Shown: in pieces, positions 17,575-26,655 of the stretch
How the letters are laid out: every line of letters begins with the position of its first letter
How positions within the stretch are numbered: the stretch's first letter is position 1
NCBI RefSeq assembly: GCF_000797465.1
Contig: NZ_JSWG01000001.1
Coordinates: 62,001-126,000, forward strand
Direction: 5' to 3'
From: Psychroserpens jangbogonensis
GTDB lineage: Bacteria > Bacteroidota > Bacteroidia > Flavobacteriales > Flavobacteriaceae
DNA length: 64,000 nucleotides
The notes under the pieces: generated by a model
What the model was told of the DNA's origin: nothing
Seen by the model: only the letters and a program-made list of their open reading frames with translations
Database searches by the model: none
Position numbers and translations under genes: made by a program

Positions 17575-18990
17575 ATGTTATTCAACTCTTTAAGTTTCGT
17601 AGTGTTTTTAGTTATTGTTTTGGCACTTTATTATTCAAAACTTTTAAAATGGACTGGTAAAAAAAGGATGTTGCTTCTTGCGAGTTATGTTTTTTATGGC
17701 CTTTGGAATCCACCTTTGGTTATTCTACTATGGATTTCTACTATTGTGGATTGGACAGCTGGCAATAAACTAGCTATTGAAACCAATAAGAAAAAACGCA
17801 AAATGTGGCTCCTTTTGAGCATGTTCGTTAATCTTGGTTTTCTTGCTTTTTTTAAATATGGTAATTTCCTATTAGAGAACTTTACTTTAGGAATGAATGC
17901 TTTAGGATTAGCATATGAGCCTAAGCCAATGGATATTATTCTTCCTATGGGAATTTCCTTTTATACGTTTCAAACCATGTCTTATACCATAGACATGTAC
18001 AATAAAAAGATTAAACCTGCTCGTACATTTTTAGATTTTGCTTTGTACGTCACGTTCTTTCCTCAGTTGGTAGCTGGTCCTATTGTGAGAGCCAAAGATT
18101 TAATCACTCAGTTTTATGAAGAAAAAAAAGCCACTTCACAGCAATTTATTTGGGGAACTTTTCTTTTGACTATTGGACTATTTCAAAAAGTTGTTTTAGC
18201 AGATACCATGTTAGCAGATGTGTCAGATGAGGTTTTTGGATCTAAAGATCTACTTCATAGCTTAGATGCTTGGACAGGCACACTGGCCTTTTCTGGACAA
18301 ATATTTTTTGATTTCGCAGGTTATTCAACTTGTGCAATTGGTATTGCATTAATGCTTGGTATAATTCTACCAGACAATTTTAGGTATCCTTATGCCTCAA
18401 TAGGGTTTTCAGATTTATGGAAACGTTGGCATATATCTTTGTCTACATGGTTAAGAGATTATTTATACATCCCTTTAGGTGGAAACAAAAATGGCATTAC
18501 AAGAATGTATGTTGCTCTTATGCTTACCATGTTACTAGGTGGTTTATGGCATGGAGCTGCTTGGACATTTGTAATTTGGGGAGCACTTCATGGCACTTAC
18601 TTAGTTATTGAACGCTTACTCAAACAAAAGATCAATGTTAAAATCAATGCATTTAATGGAATATTATTAGCTCTTCTAACCTATACACTTGTCAACTTTA
18701 CTTGGGTATTTTTTAGAGCTAGAGAATTTTCAACAGCAAAAAACATGATAAGCTCTATGCTCTTTATGAATCCTGAAGGTGCAAAAATTCTTCATGACTT
18801 TGATATTATTAAAGTTTTAATACTTACAAGTATCTTATTTATATGTCATTGGATCATGAGAAATACATCAATGAAAGAAGTGTCGCAAAAAATATCCCCT
18901 TTAGTTTTAGGAATAGTTTGGGCAATAATGTTATTCTTAATCGCAATTGCTCAAGGCAGTAGTGAACAGTTTATCTATTTTCAATTTTAA
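17575..18990 (+). CDS. MBOAT family O-acyltransferase (AlgI/DltB-like)
   Basis: 471 residues with ten or more membrane helices. The segments FPQLVAGPIVRAKDLITQF, FSDLWKRWHISLSTWLRDYL and LGGLWHGAAWTFVIWGALHG hold the conserved histidine of the membrane-bound O-acyltransferase family (the WHG His) and the AlgI-type signature. It transfers acyl groups, usually acetyl, across the inner membrane to an extracytoplasmic acceptor with an SGNH partner, encoded immediately upstream. No alginate-synthesis genes are nearby, so the acceptor is not alginate by context. Confidence 0.92.
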   Translation: MLFNSLSFVVFLVIVLALYYSKLLKWTGKKRMLLLASYVFYGLWNPPLVILLWISTIVDWTAGNKLAIETNKKKRKMWLLLSMFVNLGFLAFFKYGNFLLENFTLGMNALGLAYEPKPMDIILPMGISFYTFQTMSYTIDMYNKKIKPARTFLDFALYVTFFPQLVAGPIVRAKDLITQFYEEKKATSQQFIWGTFLLTIGLFQKVVLADTMLADVSDEVFGSKDLLHSLDAWTGTLAFSGQIFFDFAGYSTCAIGIALMLGIILPDNFRYPYASIGFSDLWKRWHISLSTWLRDYLYIPLGGNKNGITRMYVALMLTMLLGGLWHGAAWTFVIWGALHGTYLVIERLLKQKINVKINAFNGILLALLTYTLVNFTWVFFRAREFSTAKNMISSMLFMNPEGAKILHDFDIIKVLILTSILFICHWIMRNTSMKEVSQKISPLVLGIVWAIMLFLIAIAQGSSEQFIYFQF

Positions 18991-19015
18991 AAACATACAG
19001 TATAAATAACATATT

Positions 19016-20284
19016 ATGGACGTAAAAAGCAAACAAAATAACATGCTTCCCATTCAAAAAAGTGATCGTATTCAGTTTCTTGATGTACTTAGAGGTATTG
19101 CCATTTTCTTTATTTTTAGTGCCAATATCCCAGTGTTTTCAGGCTTTTATTTCTTTCCTGATGAAGGAAGAATTCCAGAAACTCTCTTGTTTACAGATGA
19201 AATTTTAGACTTTATAATGTATACTCTAGTGGACGGAAAGTTCTATTCTATATTTTCTTTATTATTTGGTATTGGCTGTGTCATACAATACAATAATTTA
19301 AAAAGTCACAATAAACCATTTGCTCCATTTTTTAGACGACGTATGTTTTGGTTATTAATCATTGGTTTGATTCATTTATGTCTGTTTTGGATTGGAGATA
19401 TTTTAACCTTGTATGCTTTACTTGGATTTACGTTAATTTACTTTATTAAGCTTTCAGATAAAAACCTCTTAATCGTTGCAGCCTTCTTAATTTTGTTTCC
19501 AATTGTCCATTGGTTATTTGTCTATTTTACAGAGCTCAATTATTATCGATTTTTCTTCATCACAAGTGGTGATTACTACCAACATTTCGGTCTACCAACT
19601 ATAGATCGAAATGGAATTCCATTTGCTGATTTTCAAAGCTTTCAAACTAATGAGAGTATATTGGATTATTTTAAAATGAATATTGGAAACACCTTCATTA
19701 GAACAGGAGCTATTTTAAGAGAAGGTAGAATTTTTAAAGTTTTGGGTATCTTCTTAATCGGAATTTGGGCAGGACGAAAGGTCTTGAATCATGACTTATT
19801 GAACAACACAAAACGTCTAAAGAAGATTGCACTTTGGGGAATTCTCATTGGTTTACCTATAAGTATCCTTAGAACTTATATAGAATTTTATGGTGGTCCA
19901 GAAGATTACTGGAAATTATCTAAAATCGTTTCATATGCATTAGGAACTGTCCCTCTTGCTATGGGGATTTCTGCTCTACTTGCCTTGCTATATTTTAAAA
20001 AGCCATCTGCTTTTGCTGTCTTTGCTCCTGTTGGTAAACTAGCATTAAGCAACTACATATTTCAAACCTTTATTTCGGTAACAATTTTCTACGGAATTGG
20101 TTTTGGTTTCACAGGAAAATTCGGCTTCACGGTAATTATGACTATTGCTATTTTAATCTTTTTATTCCAAATTTTAATGAGTAAATTATGGCTTAAACAT
20201 TTTAGATTTGGTCCATTTGAATGGATTTGGAGACAATTAACATATGGCAAATATTTGAAAATCAGAAAACAAAACAATGATTAA
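19016..20284 (+). CDS. DUF418 family membrane protein
   Basis: 422 residues, about ten membrane helices. RIQFLDVLRGIAIFFIFSAN near the start is the DUF418-associated N-terminal signature and resembles the acyltransferase-3 first helix. The C-terminal FGPFEWIWRQLTYGK is the typical DUF418 end (GPLEWxWRxLTY). The family has no firmly established function but is related in topology to acyltransferase-3 proteins. Its position 25 bp after the MBOAT gene makes it the third possible acyl-transfer protein in this cluster. Confidence 0.88.
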   Translation: MDVKSKQNNMLPIQKSDRIQFLDVLRGIAIFFIFSANIPVFSGFYFFPDEGRIPETLLFTDEILDFIMYTLVDGKFYSIFSLLFGIGCVIQYNNLKSHNKPFAPFFRRRMFWLLIIGLIHLCLFWIGDILTLYALLGFTLIYFIKLSDKNLLIVAAFLILFPIVHWLFVYFTELNYYRFFFITSGDYYQHFGLPTIDRNGIPFADFQSFQTNESILDYFKMNIGNTFIRTGAILREGRIFKVLGIFLIGIWAGRKVLNHDLLNNTKRLKKIALWGILIGLPISILRTYIEFYGGPEDYWKLSKIVSYALGTVPLAMGISALLALLYFKKPSAFAVFAPVGKLALSNYIFQTFISVTIFYGIGFGFTGKFGFTVIMTIAILIFLFQILMSKLWLKHFRFGPFEWIWRQLTYGKYLKIRKQNND

Positions 20285-20348
20285 ATTTAACCGTAATTAG
20301 ATTAAACTTTAATAATAACAACTACTTTAACCCACTAAAATAAAGACT

Positions 20349-20684
20349 ATGACATCAAAAAGTGACCATTGGACCAAGCTAGAGCTTCAAATTTATATCC
20401 TACTTCTTTGCGCTAACTCTGACGCTGAAGAAACTGAATTAGAAATTAGAATGATTAAATCTAAAGTAGATATCAAAACCTTTGAAAAGATATATGAAGA
20501 GTATAATAATGATAGCGAAGAAGATCATTTCGAAAAAATAGATGATAATATTCATCAACATGATTATAATAATATGGAACTTGCCAAATTTCGTCAAGAA
20601 GCGCACGACATATTTTTTAGTGATGGAAAATTCAAAATGATGGAGCAAAATCTAAATCGCATTTTAGATAACATTATGTACTAG
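20349..20684 (+). CDS. Small acidic helical protein, not recognised
   Basis: 111 residues, no signal peptide or membrane segment, acidic and predicted helical (KLELQIYILLLCANSDAEE, then a DNIHQHDYNN stretch). The LLLCANSDAEETELE start resembles TerB-like helical proteins of this phylum, but similarity is too weak to assign. It lies 64 bp after the DUF418 gene and 15 bp before the cupin lipoprotein and is on the same strand, so it is probably part of the cluster transcript. Confidence 0.6.
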   Translation: MTSKSDHWTKLELQIYILLLCANSDAEETELEIRMIKSKVDIKTFEKIYEEYNNDSEEDHFEKIDDNIHQHDYNNMELAKFRQEAHDIFFSDGKFKMMEQNLNRILDNIMY

Positions 20685-20699
20685 GTATCTTTTAAAACT

Positions 20700-21080
20700 A
20701 TGATTAAATTCTTCAATAAACTAGTAATCACAATATCTGTCACCTTGTGTTTAACAGCTTGCATTGACAACCAAAAACTTCCAGATCCTCTTGAAGCTGG
20801 ATGGAATAACGAAGTCGTTTGTGAAGTCATAGAAGACAATGACAAAGTGAGAACGCTTAAATGTACCTTTCCTCCTGGTGTTGGTCATGAACGTCATTAC
20901 CATAAATCACATTTTGGTTATACTTTGGCTGGAAGCACTTTCAGAATTAAAGACACTACAGGAACTAGAGAGGTTACTATACCAACAGGATATTCCTTTT
21001 ATAATGACAAAGTCGATTGGCACGAAGTCCTAAATATTGGAGATAGTACTGCTGTTTTTTTAATAGTTGAGCCCAAATAA
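20700..21080 (+). CDS. Cupin-domain lipoprotein
   Basis: 126 residues. The signal ends LTAC (lipidated Cys about 21). The first cupin motif is GVGHERHYHKSHFGYTLAG, with three histidines plausible as metal ligands; the usual Glu of the motif is not evident. The second is DWHEVLNIGDSTAVFLIVE. Single cupin domains bind a metal and small ligands or act as dioxygenases or isomerases. An extracytoplasmic location is less usual and fits this envelope-centred cluster. The substrate is unknown. Confidence 0.82.
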   Translation: MIKFFNKLVITISVTLCLTACIDNQKLPDPLEAGWNNEVVCEVIEDNDKVRTLKCTFPPGVGHERHYHKSHFGYTLAGSTFRIKDTTGTREVTIPTGYSFYNDKVDWHEVLNIGDSTAVFLIVEPK

Positions 21081-21151
21081 TAATTCTTGTTAAAACTACT
21101 TATAGCTGAATCCAATTTTATAAATTTATCACAGTATTCAATATTGATGAT

Positions 21152-21280
21152 ATGAATGGATTTAACATTGTAATGGTAATTGCCATTATTCTTTTTGCAA
21201 GATTGGGTATTCGCTTGGTGACTGGCTATATCAAAATGAAAAAAGAAACTAAAGATGAAGACAATAATAACGACAAATAG
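21152..21280 (+). CDS. 42-residue single-pass membrane protein
   Basis: A short open frame ATG 21152 to TAG 21280. It encodes one hydrophobic helix (FNIVMVIAIILFARLGIRLV) followed by a charged tail rich in Lys, Asp and Asn (KMKKETKDEDNNNDK). Its composition, the 71-bp gap after the cupin gene and same-strand orientation support a genuine small membrane protein at the end of the cluster. No function can be assigned. Confidence 0.55.
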   Translation: MNGFNIVMVIAIILFARLGIRLVTGYIKMKKETKDEDNNNDK

Positions 21281-21292
21281 TCAATACTTAAA

Positions 21293-21865
21293 TTACTCTT
21301 TTACAGTTCCGTTAAAATGACTAATATTTGGATTTATTGGATTCCCTGAAGTTCTTCTGAAAGATGCTATTTGTCCACAATGCCAAATTGCATCAGCAAT
21401 TGGCCCATTAATTTGATTCCAAAATGGAATTTCTCGCTCACCAAAAATAATTTTGAACTGCGAAATATCGCCACTGCTTCTTAAAATATCTGCAGCAGTT
21501 TTAAGATTCATTAAAGCTTGTTCTCGTTTTTTCGCATAAGTCATCTCCGTTTTATCAACCTTTCCATTGGCTTTCTTAAGGGTAGAATTAACAATAATAT
21601 ACGATAAATCTAAAATATGATCAATGGTTTCAGCTGTTGACCGCACGTCTTCATTTGGTTTATACTCTAAATCTTTATCTGATAAACCTTCACTTGCCCA
21701 ATAAAATCTGAATCCCAGTCCATCGACCAGTCTTGCTGCAACAGTTCCAGCTGTAAATGTCTCTGAATATTCTGGAACTTCATAATAAGGAAGTTGTTCT
21801 TCGTCGGTTTGTGCTTGAAAAACCGATGAACTTAATAGCGCAAGAATAAGTGTAAAATATTTCAT
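21293..21865 (-). CDS. Secreted DinB-like protein
   Basis: 190 residues with a Sec signal (MKYFTLILALLSSSVFQAQ). The mature part resembles the DinB four-helix fold: WASEGLSDKDLEYKPNED, then STAETIDHILDLSYIIVNS with a histidine at the usual metal position, and the C-terminal IWHCGQIASFRRTSGNPI with the closing His. DinB proteins bind a divalent metal, and many act as thiol S-transferases or are of unknown role. Export is an unusual feature. It lies one base after the stop of the small upstream gene, so both share a transcript. Confidence 0.7.
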   Translation of the reverse strand: MKYFTLILALLSSSVFQAQTDEEQLPYYEVPEYSETFTAGTVAARLVDGLGFRFYWASEGLSDKDLEYKPNEDVRSTAETIDHILDLSYIIVNSTLKKANGKVDKTEMTYAKKREQALMNLKTAADILRSSGDISQFKIIFGEREIPFWNQINGPIADAIWHCGQIASFRRTSGNPINPNISHFNGTVKE

Positions 21866-21866
21866 T

Positions 21867-22115
21867 TTATTTTGGTTCTAATGTTATAACATAATCATAA
21901 CTTTCAGTTAATAATTTAGCCAATCTATCCAAATCGGTTAACATACTGTCAGGTATTAAAACATAGCCTTTCATTATTGCTCCATAGGATTTATACAAAG
22001 AAGAATTGAATTCATTAATATATTTCTCTTGAACAGCTTTTGAAAATCTAAAACCCAATTCGGCATCTTTATTCAATAATGAATACATGTAACCGCTAGC
22101 AGACGTATAAGGCAT
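21867..22115 (-). CDS. Small TfoX-N-like protein, probably N-terminally frameshifted
   Basis: 82 residues from the first in-frame ATG (MPYTSASGYMYSLLNKDAEL). As I recall, related proteins are about 105-110 residues and have a short helix plus a KGKT segment before MPYTS. Here the frame stays open upstream as KRKGKT, but no ATG exists before a stop. The missing helix (MYKERLEIYDQL) is encoded in another frame at 22189-22151. A one-base deletion near 22153 would explain this, so the shown ORF is likely a fragment unless translation restarts at 22115. The family is tentative (TfoX N-terminal domain). Confidence 0.6.
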   Translation of the reverse strand: MPYTSASGYMYSLLNKDAELGFRFSKAVQEKYINEFNSSLYKSYGAIMKGYVLIPDSMLTDLDRLAKLLTESYDYVITLEPK

Positions 22116-22201
22116 TGTTTTACCTTTTCGTTTAAAACAAGAGCATTTATCTACAACTGGTCATAAATCTCTAGCCTTTCTTTATACATCTTAAAAAAAA
22201 A

Positions 22202-23605
22202 TTAATTTTTTAGTTCGGTATTATTATTTATGGTATCCGTTCCATATTTGTCAATAAGGTAAATCAATGCAGTCATAGATGCAGCACCAAGTTCTAATTC
22301 GCGCTTATTAACATGCTCGAAAGTATCGTTAGCAGCATGATGATGATCAAAATAACGTTGAGAATCTGGACGTAAACCAGCTAAAACAATATTATCATTT
22401 TTTAATGGGCCAATATCCGCTCCACTATAACCTGCTTCAAAATAATGAATTAAATAAGGTTTAAATAACGATCTCCAGCTTTGCACTTTAGCCAACATCG
22501 CTTCGCTAGATTGAAAACTAAAACCTCTTGGTGTAAATCCACCAGAATCACTCTCTAAAGCAAATATGTGATTCTCTCCTTTGTTTTTAGCCACTTCTGC
22601 ATACTTTTTACCACCACGTAAACCATTTTCTTCATTCATAAATAAAACAGCTCGAATAGTTCTCTTCGGACGAATGCCGCTTTCTTTCAATAAACGAAGT
22701 ACATCCATTGATTGCACTACTCCTGCTCCATCATCGTGAGAACCATCACCTAAATCCCAAGAATCCAAATGACCTCCAACTACAATAATTTCATTTGGAA
22801 ACTCACTTCCTGTAATTTCACCAATCACATTATATGATTGTACATCTTTCAATTGTTTACAATTCTGACTAAAATATAATTTAATGTTCTTATCAAGAGC
22901 CAGAATTCCGCTTAACAATTCCGCATCGTTAGTACTTATTGCTGCAGAAGGAATACGTTGTGAATTTGGCAAATCACCATAACTCATGCTTCCAGTATGT
23001 GGATAATCATCTAATCTTAAATTCAATGAACGAACAATAACTCCAAGAGCTCCATATTTCGCGGCTTCTTTAGCGCCAGAATAACGCTCTCCTGAACAAC
23101 CACTATAAGCTTCAAAAGTATTAATCAAATTAGCTTGCAATGGTTTGTTAATGAATACTATTTTTCCTTTAATCTCAGCTTCTCCTATAGCCTCTAAATC
23201 TTTATATGTAGCAACTTCGATGATATTCGCTTTAACGCCTCCAACAGGTGTTGAAATTGATCCTCCAAGCGCACAAATATTAATACTAGTTGTTTTTCCT
23301 GGTGAGGTTTCTATATATGCAAACTCAGGTGCTCCTCTAATCCAACGAGGCACCATAACAGGTTGTAACCAAACTTTATCTAAGCCTAGTTTCTCAAACT
23401 CTTCTTTTGTGTATTGAACTGCTCTTTCAGCATTTAAAGACCCTGAAAGTCGTCCACCAATTTGATTAGATAAATGATCTAACCATTGATAGCTCATTCC
23501 ATTCTCTAAAGAATTATCATAAACTTTTTTAAGGTTTTCAGCATCAGTTTGTGCTGAAATTTGAAATGTAATTACAATAGAAAGTAATAGAATTATTCGC
23601 TTCAT
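22202..23605 (-). CDS. Secreted M28-family metallopeptidase with PA insert
   Basis: 467 residues with a Sec signal peptide (about 1-19). A protease-associated (PA) insert lies around residues 110-230. The M28 zinc site is complete: VGGHLDSWD (His), GSHDDGAGV (bridging Asp), NEENGLRGG (catalytic and ligand Glu), ESDSGG (Asp) and DHHHAANDT (His). Such enzymes are co-catalytic two-zinc aminopeptidases or carboxypeptidases (PGCP-like) acting outside the cytoplasm. It is 71 bp downstream of the PPK2 gene on the same strand. Confidence 0.93.
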   Translation of the reverse strand: MKRIILLLSIVITFQISAQTDAENLKKVYDNSLENGMSYQWLDHLSNQIGGRLSGSLNAERAVQYTKEEFEKLGLDKVWLQPVMVPRWIRGAPEFAYIETSPGKTTSINICALGGSISTPVGGVKANIIEVATYKDLEAIGEAEIKGKIVFINKPLQANLINTFEAYSGCSGERYSGAKEAAKYGALGVIVRSLNLRLDDYPHTGSMSYGDLPNSQRIPSAAISTNDAELLSGILALDKNIKLYFSQNCKQLKDVQSYNVIGEITGSEFPNEIIVVGGHLDSWDLGDGSHDDGAGVVQSMDVLRLLKESGIRPKRTIRAVLFMNEENGLRGGKKYAEVAKNKGENHIFALESDSGGFTPRGFSFQSSEAMLAKVQSWRSLFKPYLIHYFEAGYSGADIGPLKNDNIVLAGLRPDSQRYFDHHHAANDTFEHVNKRELELGAASMTALIYLIDKYGTDTINNNTELKN

Positions 23606-23676
23606 AAAGGGCTTTTTTTATCGAAGCTAAATATACTATTTAAAAAACTGACGATTTATAAAGAAATCATAAAAAA

Positions 23677-24555
23677 CTACTCACTCTCGAGTTCTTTTAT
23701 GTAATCATCAAGATTAGCTTTGATTTTATCATTAAGCTCTGGTTCAACGATGTCCTTATATTGGATAAGTGTATCGTATAAAATTTTGGCAACGATATAT
23801 CTAGCCGTTGGTTTATCGTCTGCAGGAATTGCAAACCATGGTGCATGCGTTTTAGAAGTTCTATTTATTGCATCTTCATAACATGTTTGGTAGTCATCCC
23901 AAAGTTTACGCTCTTTTAAATCGCCTGGAGAGAATTTCCAATTTTTACTTGGTTTTTCAAGACGACGTAGTAAACGATTTTTTTGCTCATCTTTAGATAA
24001 GTGAAGGAAAAATTTAAAAATAATAGTCCCATTTTGAGCTATATGATTTTCAAATTCATTGATTTGATTAAAACGCTTATTCCAAAATTCATCGTTTATG
24101 TCTTCTATAGAATTTACATCCGGTAAATTTTCACCTAAAATATAACCTGGATGTACTCGAGTCACTAATACATTTTCATAATGTGTTCTATTAAAAACAC
24201 CGAATTTTCCTCGTGCAGGAAGTGCAATATAATGTCTCCATAAGTAATCGTGATTGAGTTCTTGTTCTGTAGGAACTTTGAAACTATGGACAACAATTCC
24301 TCTGGTATTAAAATCTTTAAACACTTCTCTAATCATGCTGTCTTTACCAGCAGTATCCATTCCTTGAATACAAATTAGAATGGCATATTTACCATGAGCA
24401 TAGATTGTATTTTGAAAATCACCAAGCTTTTCTCGAACATCTTCCAATTCATTTTCAATAATTTTCTTATCTGCTTGCAAATCAAAAGTTGTTGGTACCT
24501 TGCTCAACTGAATGTTTTCAGTAACCTTGAAATCGTTAACATTAATATCTTTCAT
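23677..24555 (-). CDS. PPK2-family polyphosphate:nucleotide phosphotransferase
   Basis: About 292 residues. The P-loop GMDTAGKDSMIREVF, the lid-region basic residues (PARGKFGVFNRTHYENVLV) and the HPGYILGENLP segment identify a polyphosphate kinase 2 domain, which uses polyphosphate to phosphorylate nucleoside mono- or diphosphates. A GTG two codons upstream (24561) is possible but ATG at 24555 is more natural. The gene abuts the stop of the sigma-54 regulator gene upstream, so the two are one operon and may be translationally coupled. The specific subclass (AMP or ADP acceptor) is not decided. Confidence 0.92.
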   Translation of the reverse strand: MKDINVNDFKVTENIQLSKVPTTFDLQADKKIIENELEDVREKLGDFQNTIYAHGKYAILICIQGMDTAGKDSMIREVFKDFNTRGIVVHSFKVPTEQELNHDYLWRHYIALPARGKFGVFNRTHYENVLVTRVHPGYILGENLPDVNSIEDINDEFWNKRFNQINEFENHIAQNGTIIFKFFLHLSKDEQKNRLLRRLEKPSKNWKFSPGDLKERKLWDDYQTCYEDAINRTSKTHAPWFAIPADDKPTARYIVAKILYDTLIQYKDIVEPELNDKIKANLDDYIKELESE

Positions 24556-24561
24556 AATCAC

Positions 24562-25725
24562 TTATTTTGATGCGAACATATTCACATCCTTTTCACTTAC
24601 TTCGGTTCCTCCAAGGATTATAAGTCGCTCAACAACATTACGTAATTCACGAATGTTACCAGTCCAGTCATAATCTTGAAGTAATTTAATTGCTTTATTT
24701 GAAAACTCCTTTTTAATGTTTCCTTGTTCTTCAGCAATTTTAGACGTAAAATGATTAATCAATAATGGAATGTCTTCACGTCTTTCATTTAAAGCAGGCA
24801 CTTTAATAAGAATTACGGCCAACCTATGGTATAAATCTTCTCTAAACCTGCCTTCTGCGATTTCCTTTTTCAAATCTTTATTTGTAGCAGCAACTACACG
24901 AACATCAACCTTGATATCTCTATCGTTACCTACACGTTGTATTTTATTTTCCTGCAAAGCTCTTAATACTTTGGCTTGAGCAGAAAGACTCATGTCTCCA
25001 ATTTCATCTAAAAAAATAGTTCCTGAATTTGCAGCTTCAAACTTACCAGCTCTATCCTTAACAGCACTTGTAAAAGCACCTTTTACATGACCAAACAATT
25101 CACTTTCAATCAACTCAGCAGGAATTGCAGCACAATTCACTTCAATTAATGGACCTTTACAACGAGCACTTTTTTGATGTAACCAATGCGCAACAAGTTC
25201 TTTACCAGTTCCATTTGGTCCAGTAATTAGAACTCTGGCATCGGTTGCTGACACCTTTTCAATCATATCTTTGATATGTGAAATAGCATCACTATCACCT
25301 ATCATCTCATATTTCTTGCTGACTTTCTTTTTGAGCATTTTATTCTCAACAACAAGTGTTTTTGTATCTAATGCAATACGAACTGTATTGAGTAATCTAT
25401 TTAAATCTGGTGGTTTAGAAATGTAATCAAAAGCTCCTAATCGCATTGTGTTTACTGCTGTATCAAGATCTCCATGTCCAGATATCATGACCATAGGAAT
25501 TTCTGGCTTAATTTTTTTGACGGCCTCTAAAACTTCAACACCATCCATCTTTGGCATTTTTATATCACAGAGTACTAAATCGTAATCCTCCTTCTTTATT
25601 TTTTCAATACCAACAAGACCATCTTCAGCTTCTTCAACTTGGTAACTATCACTCTCTTCAGACAGTATTTTTATTAATACTCTTCGAATTGCCGCTTCAT
25701 CTTCTATTACTAAAATCTTTGACAT
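24562..25725 (-). CDS. NtrC-type sigma-54 response regulator lacking a DNA-binding domain
   Basis: 387 residues. The receiver domain (1-120) has phospho-acceptor Asp54 (LVLCDIKMPKMDG). The AAA+ domain (about 140-370) has Walker A GPNGTGKE (169-176), the sigma-54 contact loop GAFTSA (216-221) and Walker B TIFLDEIGD. It stops just after the AAA lid (VERLIILGG..., ending MFASK), so the C-terminal Fis-type helix-turn-helix is absent. By analogy with FlgR-like regulators it could activate sigma-54 polymerase from solution. No cognate kinase is adjacent. The next gene downstream is PPK2. Confidence 0.92.
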   Translation of the reverse strand: MSKILVIEDEAAIRRVLIKILSEESDSYQVEEAEDGLVGIEKIKKEDYDLVLCDIKMPKMDGVEVLEAVKKIKPEIPMVMISGHGDLDTAVNTMRLGAFDYISKPPDLNRLLNTVRIALDTKTLVVENKMLKKKVSKKYEMIGDSDAISHIKDMIEKVSATDARVLITGPNGTGKELVAHWLHQKSARCKGPLIEVNCAAIPAELIESELFGHVKGAFTSAVKDRAGKFEAANSGTIFLDEIGDMSLSAQAKVLRALQENKIQRVGNDRDIKVDVRVVAATNKDLKKEIAEGRFREDLYHRLAVILIKVPALNERREDIPLLINHFTSKIAEEQGNIKKEFSNKAIKLLQDYDWTGNIRELRNVVERLIILGGTEVSEKDVNMFASK

Positions 25726-25727
25726 AT

Positions 25728-26612
25728 TTATATTTTAAATTTAATTCCTGTTCTTAAATAAAATGAATTTAAATCATCTAATCTAAAAACTTCATCTCTA
25801 TTTTTATCTCGTAAGACATTATTTAATCGAAATGTATAACCAGTATAAGCAAATGCCACTATATGTTTTGTTAATAAATACTCGTAGCCAATACCACCTA
25901 CTACTACAGATAATGAAATGTTATCTACTTGTTTGCCTTCTATAATAAGTTCCCTCTGTAAGTTAGCATAATAACCATCTAAACTTACAAAGGTTTGAAC
26001 CATATGTTTTTCGTTGAAAAAATATTTGACATTAGATTTTGGTACACCTGCAGAATACGACCAATTTTCATTAACGCGTCTATAGTAAATTATAAAAGGC
26101 AACGGAAAGGGAACACCTGTAGTAGCGTTATATGTCAAACCCAAAATTAAACGGTAAGGTCGTTTCAATTCTTGATCTTTCGTTTTGTCATTAATAACAA
26201 ATAAACCTCCATTAAAAAAGATATCTTCAGACGTAATTGCAGATACCAATGTAGATGCAATTCTAGGGTTAAAATTAAGACCAATGCGCCAATCTTCACT
26301 TGTTTTAAAAGTGTAACCAATATTTAAATCTATAATATTTAGGGATTCCAATAGTGAATTATCAAAAGGATACTCATCATTTAAATTTAGAATGATATTG
26401 TTGTACTCTGCTCCAATTACTAGATAGCAATCTTCTTTTATTTCTATTGGATAGTTAAAAGCTGCACGAAGTCTCGTGTATTGATCTTCAGATTTACTTT
26501 TAGGTATAAACGAATACTCTAGTCGCACTATATCTGTAAGTTGCGCTAATACAGTATTAGAGAACAAACAAATTGTAATAACTATAAAAACGTATCGAAA
26601 CTTTTCAAGCAT
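25728..26612 (-). CDS. DUF6268-like outer-membrane beta-barrel
   Basis: 294 residues with an N-terminal signal (about 1-23, ending NTVLAQ). Alternating amphipathic strands run to a C-terminal YLRTGIKFKI, a typical barrel end. Segments such as YTRLRAAFNYPIEIKED and RLILGLTYNATTGVPFPLPF fit the DUF6268 family of Bacteroidota outer-membrane proteins, whose function is unknown. It ends 2 bp before the sigma-54 regulator start and lies 43 bp after the MscS gene, so it is part of the same operon. Confidence 0.75.
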   Translation of the reverse strand: MLEKFRYVFIVITICLFSNTVLAQLTDIVRLEYSFIPKSKSEDQYTRLRAAFNYPIEIKEDCYLVIGAEYNNIILNLNDEYPFDNSLLESLNIIDLNIGYTFKTSEDWRIGLNFNPRIASTLVSAITSEDIFFNGGLFVINDKTKDQELKRPYRLILGLTYNATTGVPFPLPFIIYYRRVNENWSYSAGVPKSNVKYFFNEKHMVQTFVSLDGYYANLQRELIIEGKQVDNISLSVVVGGIGYEYLLTKHIVAFAYTGYTFRLNNVLRDKNRDEVFRLDDLNSFYLRTGIKFKI

Positions 26613-26655
26613 AAATTTAATTAGAATTGCTTTTTAAAATTAAGGAATAAATACA

